Below, in pieces: positions 30,250 through 42,184 of a stretch of 64,000 nucleotides of DNA (position 1 is the first letter of the stretch; every line of letters starts with the position of its first letter). The stretch is taken from the NCBI GenBank assembly GCA_951213105.1, contig OX578153.1:57272520-57336519 (forward strand). Reading direction: 5' to 3'. Below the pieces are notes generated by a model. It had not been told where the DNA came from and made no database searches. It worked only from the letters and a program-made list of their open reading frames with translations. The translations under genes and the position numbers were made by a program. This stretch comes from Amaurobius ferox (lineage: Eukaryota; Arthropoda; Arachnida; Araneae; Amaurobiidae).

Positions 30250-30822
30250 CAACAGTTGGTCCGTAGCAATTCGAACATGGATCCACGACCGCTTCGCGGT
30301 CTTACCTTTCCAGCTAAAAAAACACAGAATCCAGCCCCGCTGAATGTTGAAGTTCGCCCGTAACAAAATCTGTTTGTGCTATAGGTGTTCTATGGTTCAC
30401 AGAGCACAGGCTTACTTCCGCGCGGTGGACGTAACATGAAAATCACTCAATGAGCTATGGAACACCTGTTGCACAAATAGCTGTTGCTATGTGCGACCTC
30501 CGACATCCAGCGGGACTGGATTCTGTGATGTTTTTTAGCTGGCGAGCGTAGCGAGATTAGCTCGCGAAGAGGGCGTAGATCCATTTTCTAATTGCTACAT
30601 CACTATATATAAGCCACAGAGCACCCGTTGTACAAACAGTTGTTGCTACGTGGGACTTCTGACAGGCAGCGGGACCGGATTCTGTGATATCTTTTTAGCG
30701 GGTGAGCGTAGCGAGGTTAGTTCGCGAAGCGGGCGTAGATCCTTGTTCTAATTGCTACATCACTCTATGAGCCACAGAACACCCGTTGTACAAACAGCTG
30801 TTTCTACGTGCGGCCTCTGACA
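30250..30822. repeat. GC-rich palindromic and tandem repeat
   Basis: Two direct units of about 158 bp (30,452-30,610 and 30,611-30,768) and part of a third contain 'gcgagcgtagcgag', 'agctcgcgaag.gggcgtag', 'gattctgtgat' and 'aacacccgttgtacaaacag'. The left portion (30,250-30,445) is the same unit inverted ('atggatccacgaccgcttcg', 'ccagctaaaaaaacacagaa'), so the block can fold back. It is much richer in GC and CpG than its neighbours. No ORF. It could be a foldback element or the right end of the Merlin copy; unresolved. Confidence 0.7.
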
Positions 30823-31779
30823 TATACATTAAATTACGATATATACATACATATATATACACGACATATACATTACTTTAGGAACTTACATTCGTTTAAC
30901 TTCTAATTTTAGTAGATATGTCTAAATTTATCTTTTTTGATGGATACTTTTAATTACCCGGAAAATAAAATATTAACTTTCATTAAAATATATACACGAG
31001 TTTTTTTACGAAAAATCGTTATATATATATATTTTCTCTCACTCTCATATACATTGCAGAATTTGCTAGTAAATGTATACATCTGAACGCTACTTAGTGA
31101 CTATGTTAAAAATGAGTAGTAGTGTATATTCACTTAAAATGCACTTTAGCAAATGAAATCTTTAAATATATATTGTTATTAATGTATTCTAAATAAATAA
31201 TGTTCATCATAAAGATAAATTCGATGTTTAATGGGTTTAATTTCAATATTTATTTGACATCATCGTCAGTTTACCAATATGCACCATGGTAAAAACAATA
31301 TTCCTTTGCACTTACGTTTCTGCGCATTTTACTACGCAGGTTGTTTACGTTCGTGCTCATGTTCTTAAAAACATCGATCGCCGTGAGAGAATTGGAGCCA
31401 AAGAAGTCGCCAAATTAGAGACCGCACCGGTCTTTGGGATAATGCCTTATTTTCTTTATATAACTAATATTGGCGAATGTACAATAAACGTCTTTATAAA
31501 AATGTATATTTAATTATAATTTTTAACCGCTTATGTTACTTATATAGTGTTATTGGTGTGTCCTAAGTAATTAATGCTTCAATGAAATCATGCCAACAAA
31601 AAGATTAACTGAGAGATTAACAAAAGATTAACAAAAAAATGAATTAAGAGTGACTAATTGACTACACCAAGTATTGTGTCTGACACTCCATTTGAGCGCA
31701 TGTATGGAACAACGTGAACTTACTCAAAAGTTCAAACTAGATTTACTATGTAAATTGTTTTCCAAACGAGAATAAATAA
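30823..31779. other. AT-rich DNA with short chance frames
   Basis: (TA)n and ATATAC tracts, plus a 75-codon frame at 31,286-31,513 (plus) with no recognisable motif. No gene supported. Confidence 0.3.
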
Positions 31780-32429
31780 AATCTATATAAATAAAATTGA
31801 AAATCTGTTTGTGGGCATGTTTGTTTGTTTGTCTGTTTCATCATCACCGAAGAGAGGCTTAAGCGAATTGTATGAAGATTTGTGGGTGGCTGTGAAATAG
31901 CCTTACTTAAAATATGGTCCAGTTTCGAGTTTCTAGGACCAGGGGTTGTCGTAATATTAATAAGAAATGAAGCTATTAAACTCAACACATTATGCAGACG
32001 ATATTTTCTTCTTCAAATTTATTTGAAAAAAAATAATAACATCATGTTTCTAAGCAACAGAATAAAATTTAATGAGTTTATGCAGCAGACAATTTTCATT
32101 AAATCTTTTCCGATTTAAATAATTAGGAAATGTATGGAAACTATACATTGGCAACGATTTTTCAAACTCCTATAAAGTTTAGCCAATTGTTGAAAATATT
32201 TTAGTACTTTCATTTTAGCATATGTTGATCCAATTTCATAGCGTTTTTATTTTGGCATATATTGACTGAATTTCATATTTTTTATAAACTTGTTTACAAA
32301 ACGAAACTAGAATTTTAGGACAATCCCGGTCAAACCGATATTTCAAATGGTAAGCCTAACTACAGACGCTATTTTACTGTTTTTAATGTGCTGATATTTG
32401 TGCATAAGCACCCCCTCCATCAATATAAA
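31780..32429. other. Possible Helitron-like end and unassigned DNA
   Basis: 'TCTATATAAATAAAATTGAA' followed by 'tgtttgtttgtctgtttcat' (31,779-31,845) has the form of some arthropod Helitron 5' ends, and 46,971 has a similar start. There is no CTRR end, hairpin or Rep/helicase coding. The rest is AT-rich with short frames only. Confidence 0.22.
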
Positions 32430-32770
32430 GACAACACTTTAATATTTAATAAACATTTTTCCACTTTCTTCATGATCAAGCATATTAGCGTGAGATAAAC
32501 TCATTAAACGTTCATGGAAAAGAAGCGACTGGATCACTGAAAAAAGAAGACTCTTTGGTCTCCATAGTCACTGAAAAAAGGGGGCGGTGTTTTTGCGTGC
32601 CGAGATAATACAATAACCTTAACTGTTTCGAAATTTGATTACGATAGAGTGGAGAATAAAGTGCGGGATTTCCGACTTCCGACAGACACATGCCATTAAG
32701 TAAAGAAAAAGATGCCATTAGGTGCAATTTTTTTCTTTTTCTTTGGCCGGATTTTTTCATCGATGTTTGA
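32430..32770 (+). repeat. Interspersed repeat family U, copy 5
   Basis: 'catattagcgtgagataaac', 'ctttggtctccatagtcact', 'gggggcggtgtttttgcgtg', 'gataatacaataacc', 'gtgcgggatttccgacttcc' and 'acagacacatgccattaag' in the family order. Confidence 0.65.
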
Positions 32771-33025
32771 TTGTCCGGCCCACTGTGGGTTGCCTCACAC
32801 CATCAAGTGAATGTGATTTTCAGCTCACGCTGTGGAACTGTTTAGATTGACCAAAATATAAGATTTACAGACAAAAATAAAACAAGCGTTTAATATTGAA
32901 TTTTTTATTATCTTAATATGAACCTAGCGTTTATATAAAATTAATTCAAAGGCATGTAAAAATTAATTAATAGATACCAAAGCACTTGTATTAAAAAGGT
33001 AATTAAGTGGGATTTCCTGTAACGC
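32771..33025. other. Unassigned AT-rich spacer
   Basis: Nothing recognised. Confidence 0.3.
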
Positions 33026-33540
33026 AAAAACTGAAAAAAGGATAATTAGATGATTCGCTATAAAAGAAAATCAATTTTACAATTCAATATTGATTTTAAA
33101 AATATAATTTTAAGTCGATTGCAAACAAAACGAGGCAAAACATGATACAGTATTCTAAATCATCGAGCAAAACTGAAACCGTTTGATGTCATAGGAAAAA
33201 ACTGAAAAAAAGGATAATTAGATTATTTGCTATAAAAGAAAATTAAATTTTACAATTCAATATTGATTTAAAAGTATAATTTTAAGCCGATTGAAACCAA
33301 AACGAGGCAAGACATGATACAGTATTCCAAATCATCGAGCAAAATTGTAAATCGCTTGATGTCATAGAAAAAACTTAAAAATGGATAATTAGATGATTCG
33401 TTATAAAGGAAAATTAAATTTTACAATTCAACATTGATTTAAAAATATAATTTGAAGTCGGTTGTAACCAAAATGAGGCAAAACATGATACTGTATTCTA
33501 AATCATCGAACAAAATTGTAAATTGTTTGATGTCATAGGA
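33026..33540 (+). repeat. Tandem repeat, ~171 bp unit x3
   Basis: Units begin at 33,026, 33,196 and 33,367 with 'aaaaactgaaaaaaggataa'. They align through 'ttttacaattcaatattga', 'cgaggcaaaacatgatacag' and 'tgtttgatgtcatagg'. Nearest-neighbour identity is high. Unit length is in the range of satellite monomers, but only three are present. Confidence 0.85.
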
Positions 33541-33609
33541 TTGGCGTTAGCCTTGGCAGAAATTTTAAAAGACCTTTGCTAGCGGCGCCAGCGGCTAATT
33601 TCTTCTCAT

Positions 33610-34130
33610 AGCATGGAATATAGTATAGAGAAAGTTGGTATTGTTTTCACGAAAGTTTTCCAATTCGTGATTTTGATGCCAGTATATGTTTTAAGCCTTC
33701 CTGAATACGTTTTGTCCCGTCTGTCTATCTGTATCATAGCCTGTCTGCATGTCTGTGGTCGATTTTTGATGTTCACGATTTCTGATGTACGGCCACAGAT
33801 ATTAATGGATTTTTACGAAACTCTATACCCGTCTTTGTTAATAAAAAATTTAGAACTTGATAGAATTTTCATTTTTTTTTAAATTCGAGCGAAAACTTCG
33901 AAATTTATTCGAAATTTGACATTATTTAACATGACATCATAGAACAAAATTACACATAATTATGCACCCGGTCACTCAATCTGCTGCTCATACCTTAGAG
34001 TGAGTCGAATGACCTGGGTCTTCAACATAATTAGGCATAAAATGGTTTATTTACAACTCAATGATCACGAAACTTTACAGTTTCAGTCATTATTGTGACA
34101 AATAGCCGCGATACAATTTTTTTGTTCGTG
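33610..34130 (+). repeat. Repeat family V, copy 1 (mini element inside)
   Basis: Aligns with 51,290-51,715: 'gaaagttggtattgttttc.cgaaa', 'tttgatgccagtatat.ttttaag', 'gaa.acgttttg', 'tctgtctat' microsatellite, 'atattaatggatttttacgaaact', 'ttagaact.gatagaatttt', 'aactcaatgatcacgaaactttacagtttc'. Same plan as families X and Y (short palindromic start, then TCTGT-rich tract). It carries mini retroposon 3; the 51-kb copy lacks it. Confidence 0.65.
33954..34037 (+). mobile_element. Mini hairpin retroposon 3 with empty-site paralogue
   Basis: A 58-bp insert (33,967-34,024) lies between ACATAATTATGCA and ACATAATTAGGCA (13 bp, one difference). It starts CCCGGTCACTCAATC, like mini element 1, and ends GACCTGGGTCTTCA. 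The outer stem is GGTCA/TGACC with CCC/GGG across a bulged T; the inner stem is CTC...GAG. The related V copy near 51,610 ('gacataatcatgcataaaagg') has one target copy and no insert, which confirms an insertion event. Confidence 0.88.
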
Positions 34131-34232
34131 ACGTTGGGCATCTTATTTGAAGTAATGCCCAATCATTCAAGAAATATTTAGTTGTGCAATCTTTTCAAAC
34201 ACCCTGTACATTATCATCATTTTTTGGGGGAA

Positions 34233-35345
34233 CCGTACTTATTACTTCCCTTATATACATAATGTATACGGAAAGTATTGTGACGGGGTCGAAAATTCGA
34301 ATTCGAGTTTTCGACGGGAGAGCACGTTTCAAAGCATCCCTGATCACGAATCAAACATTTTTGAAGTGATGTGTGTGTGTGTGTGTGTGTGTGAAAGTAT
34401 GTGCGTATGCGTGATTGTATGTGTGTATGTAAAAGTATGTGCGTATGTGTGTGTGTGTGTGAAAGTATGTGCGTATGTGTGATTGTGTGTGTGTATGCAA
34501 AAGTATGTGCGTATGTGTGAGTGTGTGTGTGAAAATATGTGCGTATGTGTGTGTGTGTGTGTGTGTGCCAGTGAGACTTTGGAGACGATAACTGACGAAC
34601 GAATGGACCGATTCGAACCAAATTTTGTACAAAAATCACGATCCATAAACACTGGAAGCCTATTGTTTTTATACGCAATCGAATGTTCAGAACCCCCTAA
34701 ATTTTCGAATGAAATTTTGAAAAAATCGTCAAAAAATCAAAACCACTAACAAAGTTACGCAAATAGACATTTCTTATGTAATTTTTCATTAGAAAACGAT
34801 TGACATAAATTTTAGAACGCTAACATGAACCGTTCTTGAGGTATTGCACAGTTTTCAAAAAAGTTATCAAAAAGTCATATAAAACAAAAAAAAATATTTC
34901 CTATTGAGAAACATGTTCACTTTTCATATGTAATATCATGCGATAAATTGGGTAACATCATTCTAATGGATCTAGCTCGTTCCATTCATGAAAAAAGATA
35001 CTTTGAGTAATATATTCGTATTTGAACGCTAATAGTCATTTAGCTACTGTAAGAATAACTTATTTTTTCGTCCATAACGCTTGGCGAGATTTTGGCGACG
35101 AATTTGGCGGAATGTCGCCATCTTGGCGACTTTTTTAAATGTTGCCAAATTAACAAAAATCTCGCCAAATAGATAAAAATGACGCTAAATCAATGAAAAT
35201 GACGACTAATTGTCGAAAATTTAATATCTTCGAAAGAATATTAGCATCTACTATAAGAAAAACCTATTTTTTTATTGTAAAAGTAGTAAATTCATTACAT
35301 TATATAAGGAAAGTCATATGTTGTCCACATCAGATTTTTTTTCAT
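34233..35345 (+). repeat. Repeat family X, copy 1
   Basis: Starts with the palindrome TACTTCCCTTATATACAT/AATGTATACGGAAAGTA, then 'ttgtgacgggg' and the hairpin GTCGAAAA...TTTTCGAC. 'agcacgtttcaaagcatccc' and 'cacgaatcaaacatttttga' precede a long GT tract. Then come 'gacgaacgaatggaccgatt', 'aaattttgtacaaaaat', 'ttagaacgctaacatgaacc', 'cgcttggcgagattttggcg', and finally 'tataaggaaagtcatatgtt' and 'cacatcagatttttttt'. Non-coding; frames in the GT region are artefacts. Confidence 0.8.
34368..34568. repeat. GT-rich minisatellite inside family X copy 1
   Basis: About 200 bp of (GT)n and 'gtgaaagtatgtgcgtat' units. It generates open frames on several strands (His/Thr repeats) that are not genes. Confidence 0.9.
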
Positions 35346-37107
35346 AGGAAACGTGATAGATATCAAGTAATTCGAGTTCTAAACATGAAAGTAACTAAAC
35401 TTTTTATCTAGTTCTAGTGTTTTACATAAAATATCTACGCAAAAAAATTAATAGCGGTGGGTGTATTCGTTCTAAAGTTATTGCATCCACACACACGTAC
35501 AAAGAGAAAAAGGGTGAGGGTGGGGGAGAGAGAGGGAGAGAGATAAGCGTCTCTCTAAAAGTGTTCACATTAAATTCAGTCGCTTATCCAGAATATGCTT
35601 ATTTGTCAAAATCTTCGAAAAATTTCAGAAAAACTATGCTTTTTCTATACATTAGTAAGAAAAAATAGAACAAGAAATTTATGAAGAAGTCTTCATGGGG
35701 GGTGATAAGTGGTGATAAGTTAAACCATGATTAACCTCGATGTAAAATACAATATGTTCTGGGCAAGCAGCCGCCTTACTATTACATTTAGAACTCCATA
35801 TAATAAAATGAAAAAAGAAAGTAATAAATTGCTATAGTGTTATCATAATTTTGAATAAGAGTTTATTATATTGTGTGAAAACAATTATAACACACTATAA
35901 CACATAGAGTATAGGCAAAAAGGAAAAATAATATTTCCGTTCTGGAAAATTCATATAGGGCCCATATAAATTTTCATAATTCGTGTGCAATGTCAATAGT
36001 TCTTTCAGTATGCTTAAAGTAATCACTAATTGTCCATAAAATATTTTTTATCCAATTTTTTTCCGCAAGAGAAATTTGAAGACAATTCCTTAAGAAATAA
36101 ATGCTGTAATAAATCTCTAGGCGAAGTGCCCGCTACTGGTTTCCAGCTTTTATCTTCTCCCCATACATCAACGGACATAATCAAATTGCAAAACCTTTTA
36201 CGTTAATTGTGGCACTCGGACAAACATTGACCTCCTCAAAGCGAAACAAGTTGTGGGCACTGAGGATTTTCAAACTTTCTGAATTTCAATGAAGAATACT
36301 ATGTTTTACAGTGCGACTTGATTGTTCTTGTATATATTTAGCATATCTACTTGGAAAATAAATTATTTTAAACATTTACATATTTGATTTCTGACGACAT
36401 TTCTGCCCCAGCGTCTACCTAGATTTTACTTGGTAAACTTGATTTTTTTAAACTCTCGACCTACGGATTTGCTCATTATTTTGACAACGTCAAAAATGTC
36501 TTCAAATTTGAATTATGACCATTTATTAAATTTACTAGTACTTAAGCCTGTCAGAGACATGGAAACTAACTCTCTTAAGGAATTAGGTGGCAACATCTCG
36601 TAACAAGTTTGATTTTATTTAGCAGTATATGGATCTTAGCATCTAAAGTAGTCATCTTAATTGAAAATTAGCCCAGTTAGGCTTTGTCTTTCTGTCGATG
36701 CTTCAAACGTGCAAGATTTCAGTTTTCAGGCTGAAGTCTAGAGGTCATCGGGGTGCTTCTAGAAGATAGTTTGTTATTAATATTATTTATCCCTCTTGGC
36801 TTGGTCTGATTTAGACCAAGTCTACATGACCACCAGCTTCGACTTCCTCTAGACTCCAGTATCAGCATTGGATATTTCAAGATGCTTCCTTGGTAGTACC
36901 CAAGGCAGGAAAGAAGGTGCTCAGGCGTGGCAGGCCAGCCGTGGGAATAAATCCAGAATATTCCTATTGGCACAAAGTGGGAATATTCTGAATGAACAGG
37001 AAAAACTTATCGACTCCTTTTTTCTCGTCCCTGGAGGAGAAATCTAAATTTAGGCTCCGTGACTCCGACACGTGATCGGTAATTATTAGTGAACAGCCTT
37101 TTAACTA
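35346..37107. other. Unassigned DNA, no gene supported
   Basis: Includes a GA-rich patch (35,500-35,545), a hairpin CTTGGTCT-gattt-AGACCAAG at about 36,800-36,820, and a repeated 'gaatattc' near 36,957-36,987. An 84-codon minus frame at 36,719-36,973 has no recognised domain. Repeat content is likely but unmatched in the window. Confidence 0.3.
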
Positions 37108-37800
37108 CTTGGAGACTTCTAGTGGGTCTGAAAAGACATTTAAAAAAACCAATTTTCTCCTCACTACTGGAGAATCAGTAAAGACCTTTAAAAACGCCCC
37201 ATTTCTCCGTCCAGTGTGTTTAATTGACAATCCGGCTGAATCAGGGTTTTGCCTCCTGGTTTATACTATAAGTTGTGCAAATATTCAGTCTTCTAACTAA
37301 GTCACTGGGCGGCTTCTGGAGTGTCTGGAAACGCATTTCGAAAAAACCCATCTCTCTTTCTAGAAGGTCAGTAAGGACATTTCAAAACTCTTCATTTCCT
37401 TTACCTTCGGGAGTTAAAATGATAATTTGGCTCTTTAACCCCCAAGGTTCTATCTCATGGTTTATACTGTTGTGCAAATATTCCGTTTTCTAGAACAGAG
37501 GGAGGCTTCTGAAGTGTCTGGAAATACTTTTTGAAAAAGCCCATTTTCTTCCCTCTTCTGAAGGATTAAAGACTTTTCAAAACTCTCCATTTTCTCTAGC
37601 TCCATGGGTTAAATCGATAATCCGGCTTCGTTAAGTTTTGTCCCCTAGTTTACACTTAAAATTGCGAAAATATTCAGTCTTCTAGGTCACGGTGAGGCTT
37701 CTGAAGGGCCTGAAACGATTTTTTGAAAGAACCTATTTTCCCTCTCTTCTGGAGAATCAGTAGATTGTTCAAAACTCTCCATTTCTTCCAATAACAATAT
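37108..37800 (+). repeat. Tandem repeat, ~195 bp unit x4
   Basis: Units start near 37,108, 37,309, 37,501 and 37,690 with 'ggaggcttctgaagtgtctg'. They share 'ttgaaaaaaccca.tttctc', 'ctactggagaatcagtaaag', 'aaaactctccatttctcc', 'gataatccggct' and 'gttgtgcaaatattcagtct'. Divergence between units suggests age. Short frames at 37,109-37,300 and 37,275-37,493 arise from two units and are not alike as proteins. Confidence 0.8.
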
Positions 37801-39055
37801 GGCTCCATTATATTATGTTTATTAATTCTGCCTCTGCGGCTCTATTTGAACGCGTCACTGAATATATTACATCTTCATTGTGATCGAGGGAGTCAATCCC
37901 TTGGACGTAACTTTTAACTTAATCTGAAACATGATTCGTGATAGTATCAGTGGATAGCATCAAGTTCACACAGAGAGTGGATAGTATCAGGTTCAAACAG
38001 TGGATAGTTCAGGTTCAAATAGGTTCACATAGAAATCTTCGATTCAGTGAGTATCTTTAATAATTTATGACATTTTTCCTTTGTAAATCAGTAGTGTAAA
38101 ATACGTCACCTCTGCAGAAATTCTCTTGCATTTTTGAAACAAACTTTAGTATTTAAAATTTTTTAAAGTAATCTTAGTTTAGCGGCCTTTTATTATCCCG
38201 AAACTACAGCTTCTTCCTTTTAAAACAATAGAAAATGAACGACAATATTACTGAAGTTCGTTTCTAATTTTGTGATAAATGATTTCTTCAAGGTAATAAA
38301 GTAATTTTCAAGCTTTTCATACCTAAAATATGAGTTTTATATTCTTCTCTTTAATTCCATTTTTCCATACTTATTCTGTTTATTTGCCGTAACTTTTTAA
38401 GAGTCATTGCAGCCCATTCATAGGAATTGCATAATTTATTTTGCAAAAAAGTATTTGAAAATAAATTTTTTAATGAAAAAAAAGTGCAATTTTAGGTATT
38501 TAAAAAATTAAAATTTCCTTATATAAAATTGTCGAAGTCAAAATGTCCCAAAGTTTAAGAGATTTTAAAGGGAAAACCCTTCAGTAAGTTGAGCTCAAAT
38601 ATCCATATGCGTAAAGGGAAAACTCTACACCTTACCATCTCACACTGGCTTAGACATTTCTGTTCAAATTTAGGGAATCTTTGGTTCTGAGCACACTTTG
38701 GTTAAAATAATAACATAAGTTCAGCTGTGTCCTTGCCAGGGTTGTCAATACTTCGAGATACCTTATGGCTAGGTTCAGAGAAAAAAAATGGCTAGATTGG
38801 CAATTTTTTTGATTAAATTAGAATTGTGAGTTTTAATTATGAAAAAGGACTATAGGCGGCACCACCGGCACAAAAAAGTGTTGCTCCCAGTGAACTACGG
38901 TATATATAAAATCTAAGGTTATTTGTTTGTTTATTTATTTTTACTGCAACGTTTTTATATCAATATTTTTATTTCTTAATAATAATTTTATTTCTTAATA
39001 AGTTGTCATATAAGAAAGGAATAGGATGCCTATTACTTTTCTAATAATTCAATTT
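37801..39055. other. AT-rich DNA, nothing recognised
   Basis: A short local repeat near 37,938-38,030 ('gtggatagtatcaggttcaa' three times) and long AT runs. No frames above background. Confidence 0.35.
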
Positions 39056-39194
39056 TTGTATTACTTTCTTTATATACATAATGTATAAGGAAAGTATTGT
39101 GATGGGGTCGAAAATTCGAATTCGAGTTTTCGACGGGAGAGCACGTTTCAAGCATCCCTGATCACGAATCAAACATTTTTGAAGTGATGTCGGC

Positions 39195-39236
<42 letters not shown>

Positions 39237-40045
39237 GTGAGTCTGTGGAGACGATAAGTGACGAACAAATTGACCGAACGAATTGATTCGAACGAAATTT
39301 GGTACAAAAATTACAACCCGTAAACACTGGAAGCCTATTGCTTTTATACGCAATCGATAGTTCAGAACCCCCCTAAATTTTCGAGTGAAATTTTGAAAAA
39401 ATCGTCAAAAAATCAAAACCGCTAATAAAGTTACACACATAGACATTTCTTATGTAATTTTTCATTAGAAAACGATTGACATAAATTTTAGAACGCTTAC
39501 ACAAACCGTTCTCGAGATATTGCCCATTTATAAAAAAAAATAATCAAAAAGTCATATAAAAAAAAAAATTCCTATTGAGAAACATGTTCACTTTTCATAT
39601 GTAATACCATGCGATAAATCGGGTGATATCATTCTCGTGAATCTAGTTCGTTCCATTCATGAAAAAAGATAGTTTGAGCAATTATTTTGCATTTGAACGC
39701 CAATAGTCATTTTTCTGCTGTAAGCATAACTTATTTCTTCGTCTATACCGCTTGGTGAGATTTTGGCAACGAATTGGTGGAATGTCGCCAACTTGGGGAC
39801 TTTTTTAAATGTTGCTAAATTAGCGAAAAACTCGCCAAATGGATAAAAATGACGCTAAATCAATGACTACACATTGATGATGACGACATGGAAAATGACG
39901 ACTCTTTGACGAAAATTCAATATCTTGGAAAGAATATAAATAACTACTATAAAAATAATCTATTTTTTTTTACTGTAAAAATAGTAAATTCATTGCACTA
40001 TATAAGGAAAGTCATGTGCTGCCCACATCAGATTTTTTTACAGGT
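39056..40045 (+). repeat. Repeat family X, copy 2
   Basis: Left palindrome TACTTTCTTTATATACAT/AATGTATAAGGAAAGTA, hairpin GTCGAAAA/TTTTCGAC, a GT tract at 39,195-39,232, 'gtctgtggagacgataagtg', 'ttagaacgcttacacaaacc', 'cgcttggtgagattttggca', and the right end 'tataaggaaagtcatgtgct' with 'cacatcagatttttt'. It matches copy 1 end to end with a shorter GT tract. Confidence 0.85.
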
Positions 40046-40293
40046 AAAATGAAACATATTACAATGAAAATTATCAACGAAGAATAAAAATATAGAATTT
40101 GAAAGAAGAGCTACAATCATATATTTGAGGCTAAAGATGTCATACGAAACAGAATATGATGTTCATCACAGCTCTTATAATTCAATTTTAGTATTTTACA
40201 GGAAAAATACATATTACAATGAAAATCATCAATGAAGAGTAAAAATATAGACATAGGAAGAATAGTTACCATATATTTGAAGCTAAATTGTTA
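40046..40293 (+). repeat. ~150-bp tandem repeat, units left of mariner 1
   Basis: Units with 'aaatgaaacatattacaatg', 'ttatcaacgaagaataaaaa', 'gaagagctacaatcatatat' and 'gatgttcatcacagctctta' repeat at about 40,046 and 40,195. The second is interrupted by the mariner and resumes after 41,526. Confidence 0.8.
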
Positions 40294-41525
40294 TGCGAGG
40301 GACACACGGAAATTTTTGAGATACGGCTAAGTCGTACAAGTTAGACTTACCAACTCTTAGGAGTGTTCAAAGTACTCCCTTCCAAAGATTAAATGCTTCA
40401 AGCCATCCATTTCTTGGAATCGATGAAAAAATAGCCTCATCAAGCTCATCTTCGGAATGAAAACGACGCATAGGCAATTTTTTTTAGATTTGAAATAGCT
40501 AAAAGTCACACATATCGAGATCAGGAGAGTAGCGGGGATGTTCTATCACTTTGATGTTTTTTTGTTTAAGATATTCCACTGTCATTCTTGCTCAATGAGA
40601 AAATGCATTGTTATAGTAAAAGATGAGTCCCATAACATTCACTTTCTGAAAAATTTCTGGAAGACACTTAGTGGTGAAACAGGTAGCTGTAGCTGTCTTC
40701 TGTCCCTCTAGCTTTATGGCTTTGACCAGACCTGTACTGCTGAAGAACACGGCATACATTATTTTTATCATTGCTCGTTGTCTTTTCACCACTGTTGGTT
40801 TGGCGTCATCTTCAAAGACCCATACTCTACTTTTTTGACGGGTTGGAACTTCAAACAACGGTATGTACATTTCATCACCAGTTATGATTTTAGAAATAAT
40901 GCTGTGCCCACCATCATTAAGTAATTTTAGGGTTTCTTTACTGATTCTGATACGCTCCTCTTTTTGGTGTTCTGTTAAATTATGGGGGACCCAACGACAA
41001 TCTAATTTTTTCATATGCAGTTCTTCATGAATAATTTTATGTATAGTTGCGGATCCAATGCTAATTTCCTTGTGTATCATTTGGTAGGTATAGGGATTAT
41101 CATCGATTAATATTTTTCGAACTGGGACTACAGCTGACTGGGACTTTTCTGGGACTACAGCTGACAAAGGTCTTCCTGTGTGTTTTTCATCCAGGAGAGA
41201 ATTTTGATCTTTTCTAAACTCTGTAAACCATCTGAATACAGTGACACGAGATGGAGCATCATTTCCATATGCTAATTGTTGACGTTGAAGACATTCTTCT
41301 TGATATAGTCCCACTTTATAATCACTGAAGATCATAGTTCGACAATGTTCTCGCGCATTTCCATTTTCTGTTCGTTCAGAATTTATTCTACGATAGCTAA
41401 ATTGTAATTGTTGCCACAAATTATAGTCTGCGGACATAAAAGAGTTCAAATTTAAATATCCGACCATTTTTTTTCTTGTGCATATTGTCTGCCCCTGTCT
41501 CAAAAATTTCAGTGTGTCCCTCTTA
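40294..41525 (-). mobile_element. Mariner element 1, full length with TIRs
   Basis: 1232 bp. The 30-bp inverted ends agree at 26 positions (left TGCGAGGGACACAC..., right complement TAAGAGGGACACAC...; both then GAAATTTTTGAGA). It is flanked by TA at 40,292-40,293 and 41,526-41,527, the mariner target. It inserted into the second unit of the 150-bp tandem repeat. The transposase is on the minus strand and is dead. Confidence 0.9.
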
Positions 41526-41548
41526 TAGGAAAAAAACATGATGTTCAT
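40340..41548 (-). pseudogene. Mariner transposase, inactive (element 1)
   Basis: The open stretch 41,548-40,592 begins outside the element, so its first residues are fortuitous. Recognisable: a paired HTH region (about 41,440-41,130, with 'VTVFRWFTEFRKDQ' and 'LLDEKHTGRPLS'), 'RWVPHNLTEHQKEERI' and the first catalytic Asp in ITGDEMYI. The second motif, normally HDNA, reads YYNNAFSH, so the catalytic Asp is lost; a TGA follows (40,594-40,592). In the same frame after the stop comes the third motif YSPDL (about 40,510-40,530) and a worn C-terminus to about 40,340. DD34D mariner class, SETMAR-like in style. Non-functional on two counts. Confidence 0.88.
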
Positions 41549-41680
41549 TATATTTCTTATAATCCAATTTTAGTATTTTACAAGAAAAATGAAATTACAA
41601 TGAAAATTATCAAATTATCAACGCAGAGTAAAATTATTGACCAAGGAAGAAGAGCTACAATAATCCTATATGAGGCAAAT
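41526..41680 (+). repeat. ~150-bp tandem repeat, part right of mariner 1
   Basis: 'catgatgttcattatatttctt', 'ccaattttagtattttaca', 'aaatgaaattacaatgaaaa', 'gaagaagagctacaataat': the rest of the split unit plus another. Joining across the mariner restores the spacing of the left units. Confidence 0.75.
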
Positions 41681-42184
41681 TCATCAAAAGAAATTAAGCA
41701 TCATAGGTTCACACGAACATTGATCAGTGTTTCACTGGATCCCAAATGTAATCATTTTCAGTAAGAAAACAATTTTTAATTTATAGATCCATATCGAATG
41801 ATTATATGATATTTATCATATCTAATTTCATGTAATTACAAAGCTTATATAATGAAAAAACAACGTTTATGTGAGAAAATTACAACGTTTATAGACATGC
41901 CTGTAAGGAAAAATAATTTTTGATGATTTTAGCTGTTCTTAGAATAATTTTAGGCACTGAATTAAAAAATCACAAAATAAATTATGTATCACAAAATTGA
42001 CAACAAACTTTATGTTTACAAACTTTTTTTACAAACTTGATTTCTATTATATACTAGCTATAATGCAATTTACTTATTGTGATTACAGCACTCAATTTGA
42101 GTTAATTGTAAAGAGAATTTATCATTAAACAAATTTGAATATATATAGTGGATTAAGAATTTGTAAACACGATATTTACCGTTA
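41681..42184. other. AT-rich spacer
   Basis: Nothing recognised. Confidence 0.3.

Noticed and set aside
33026..33540. CRISPR-like array
   Set aside because: The ~171-bp units are contiguous with no spacers; it is an ordinary tandem repeat in a eukaryotic context.
34217..34678. His/Thr-rich minus-strand frames
   Set aside because: Translations of the GT minisatellite in repeat X; the same artefact occurs at 39,041-39,307 and 61,144-61,533.
36719..36973. 84-codon minus frame in a GC-richer patch
   Set aside because: No recognisable domain or homologous copy in the window; kept only as unassigned DNA.
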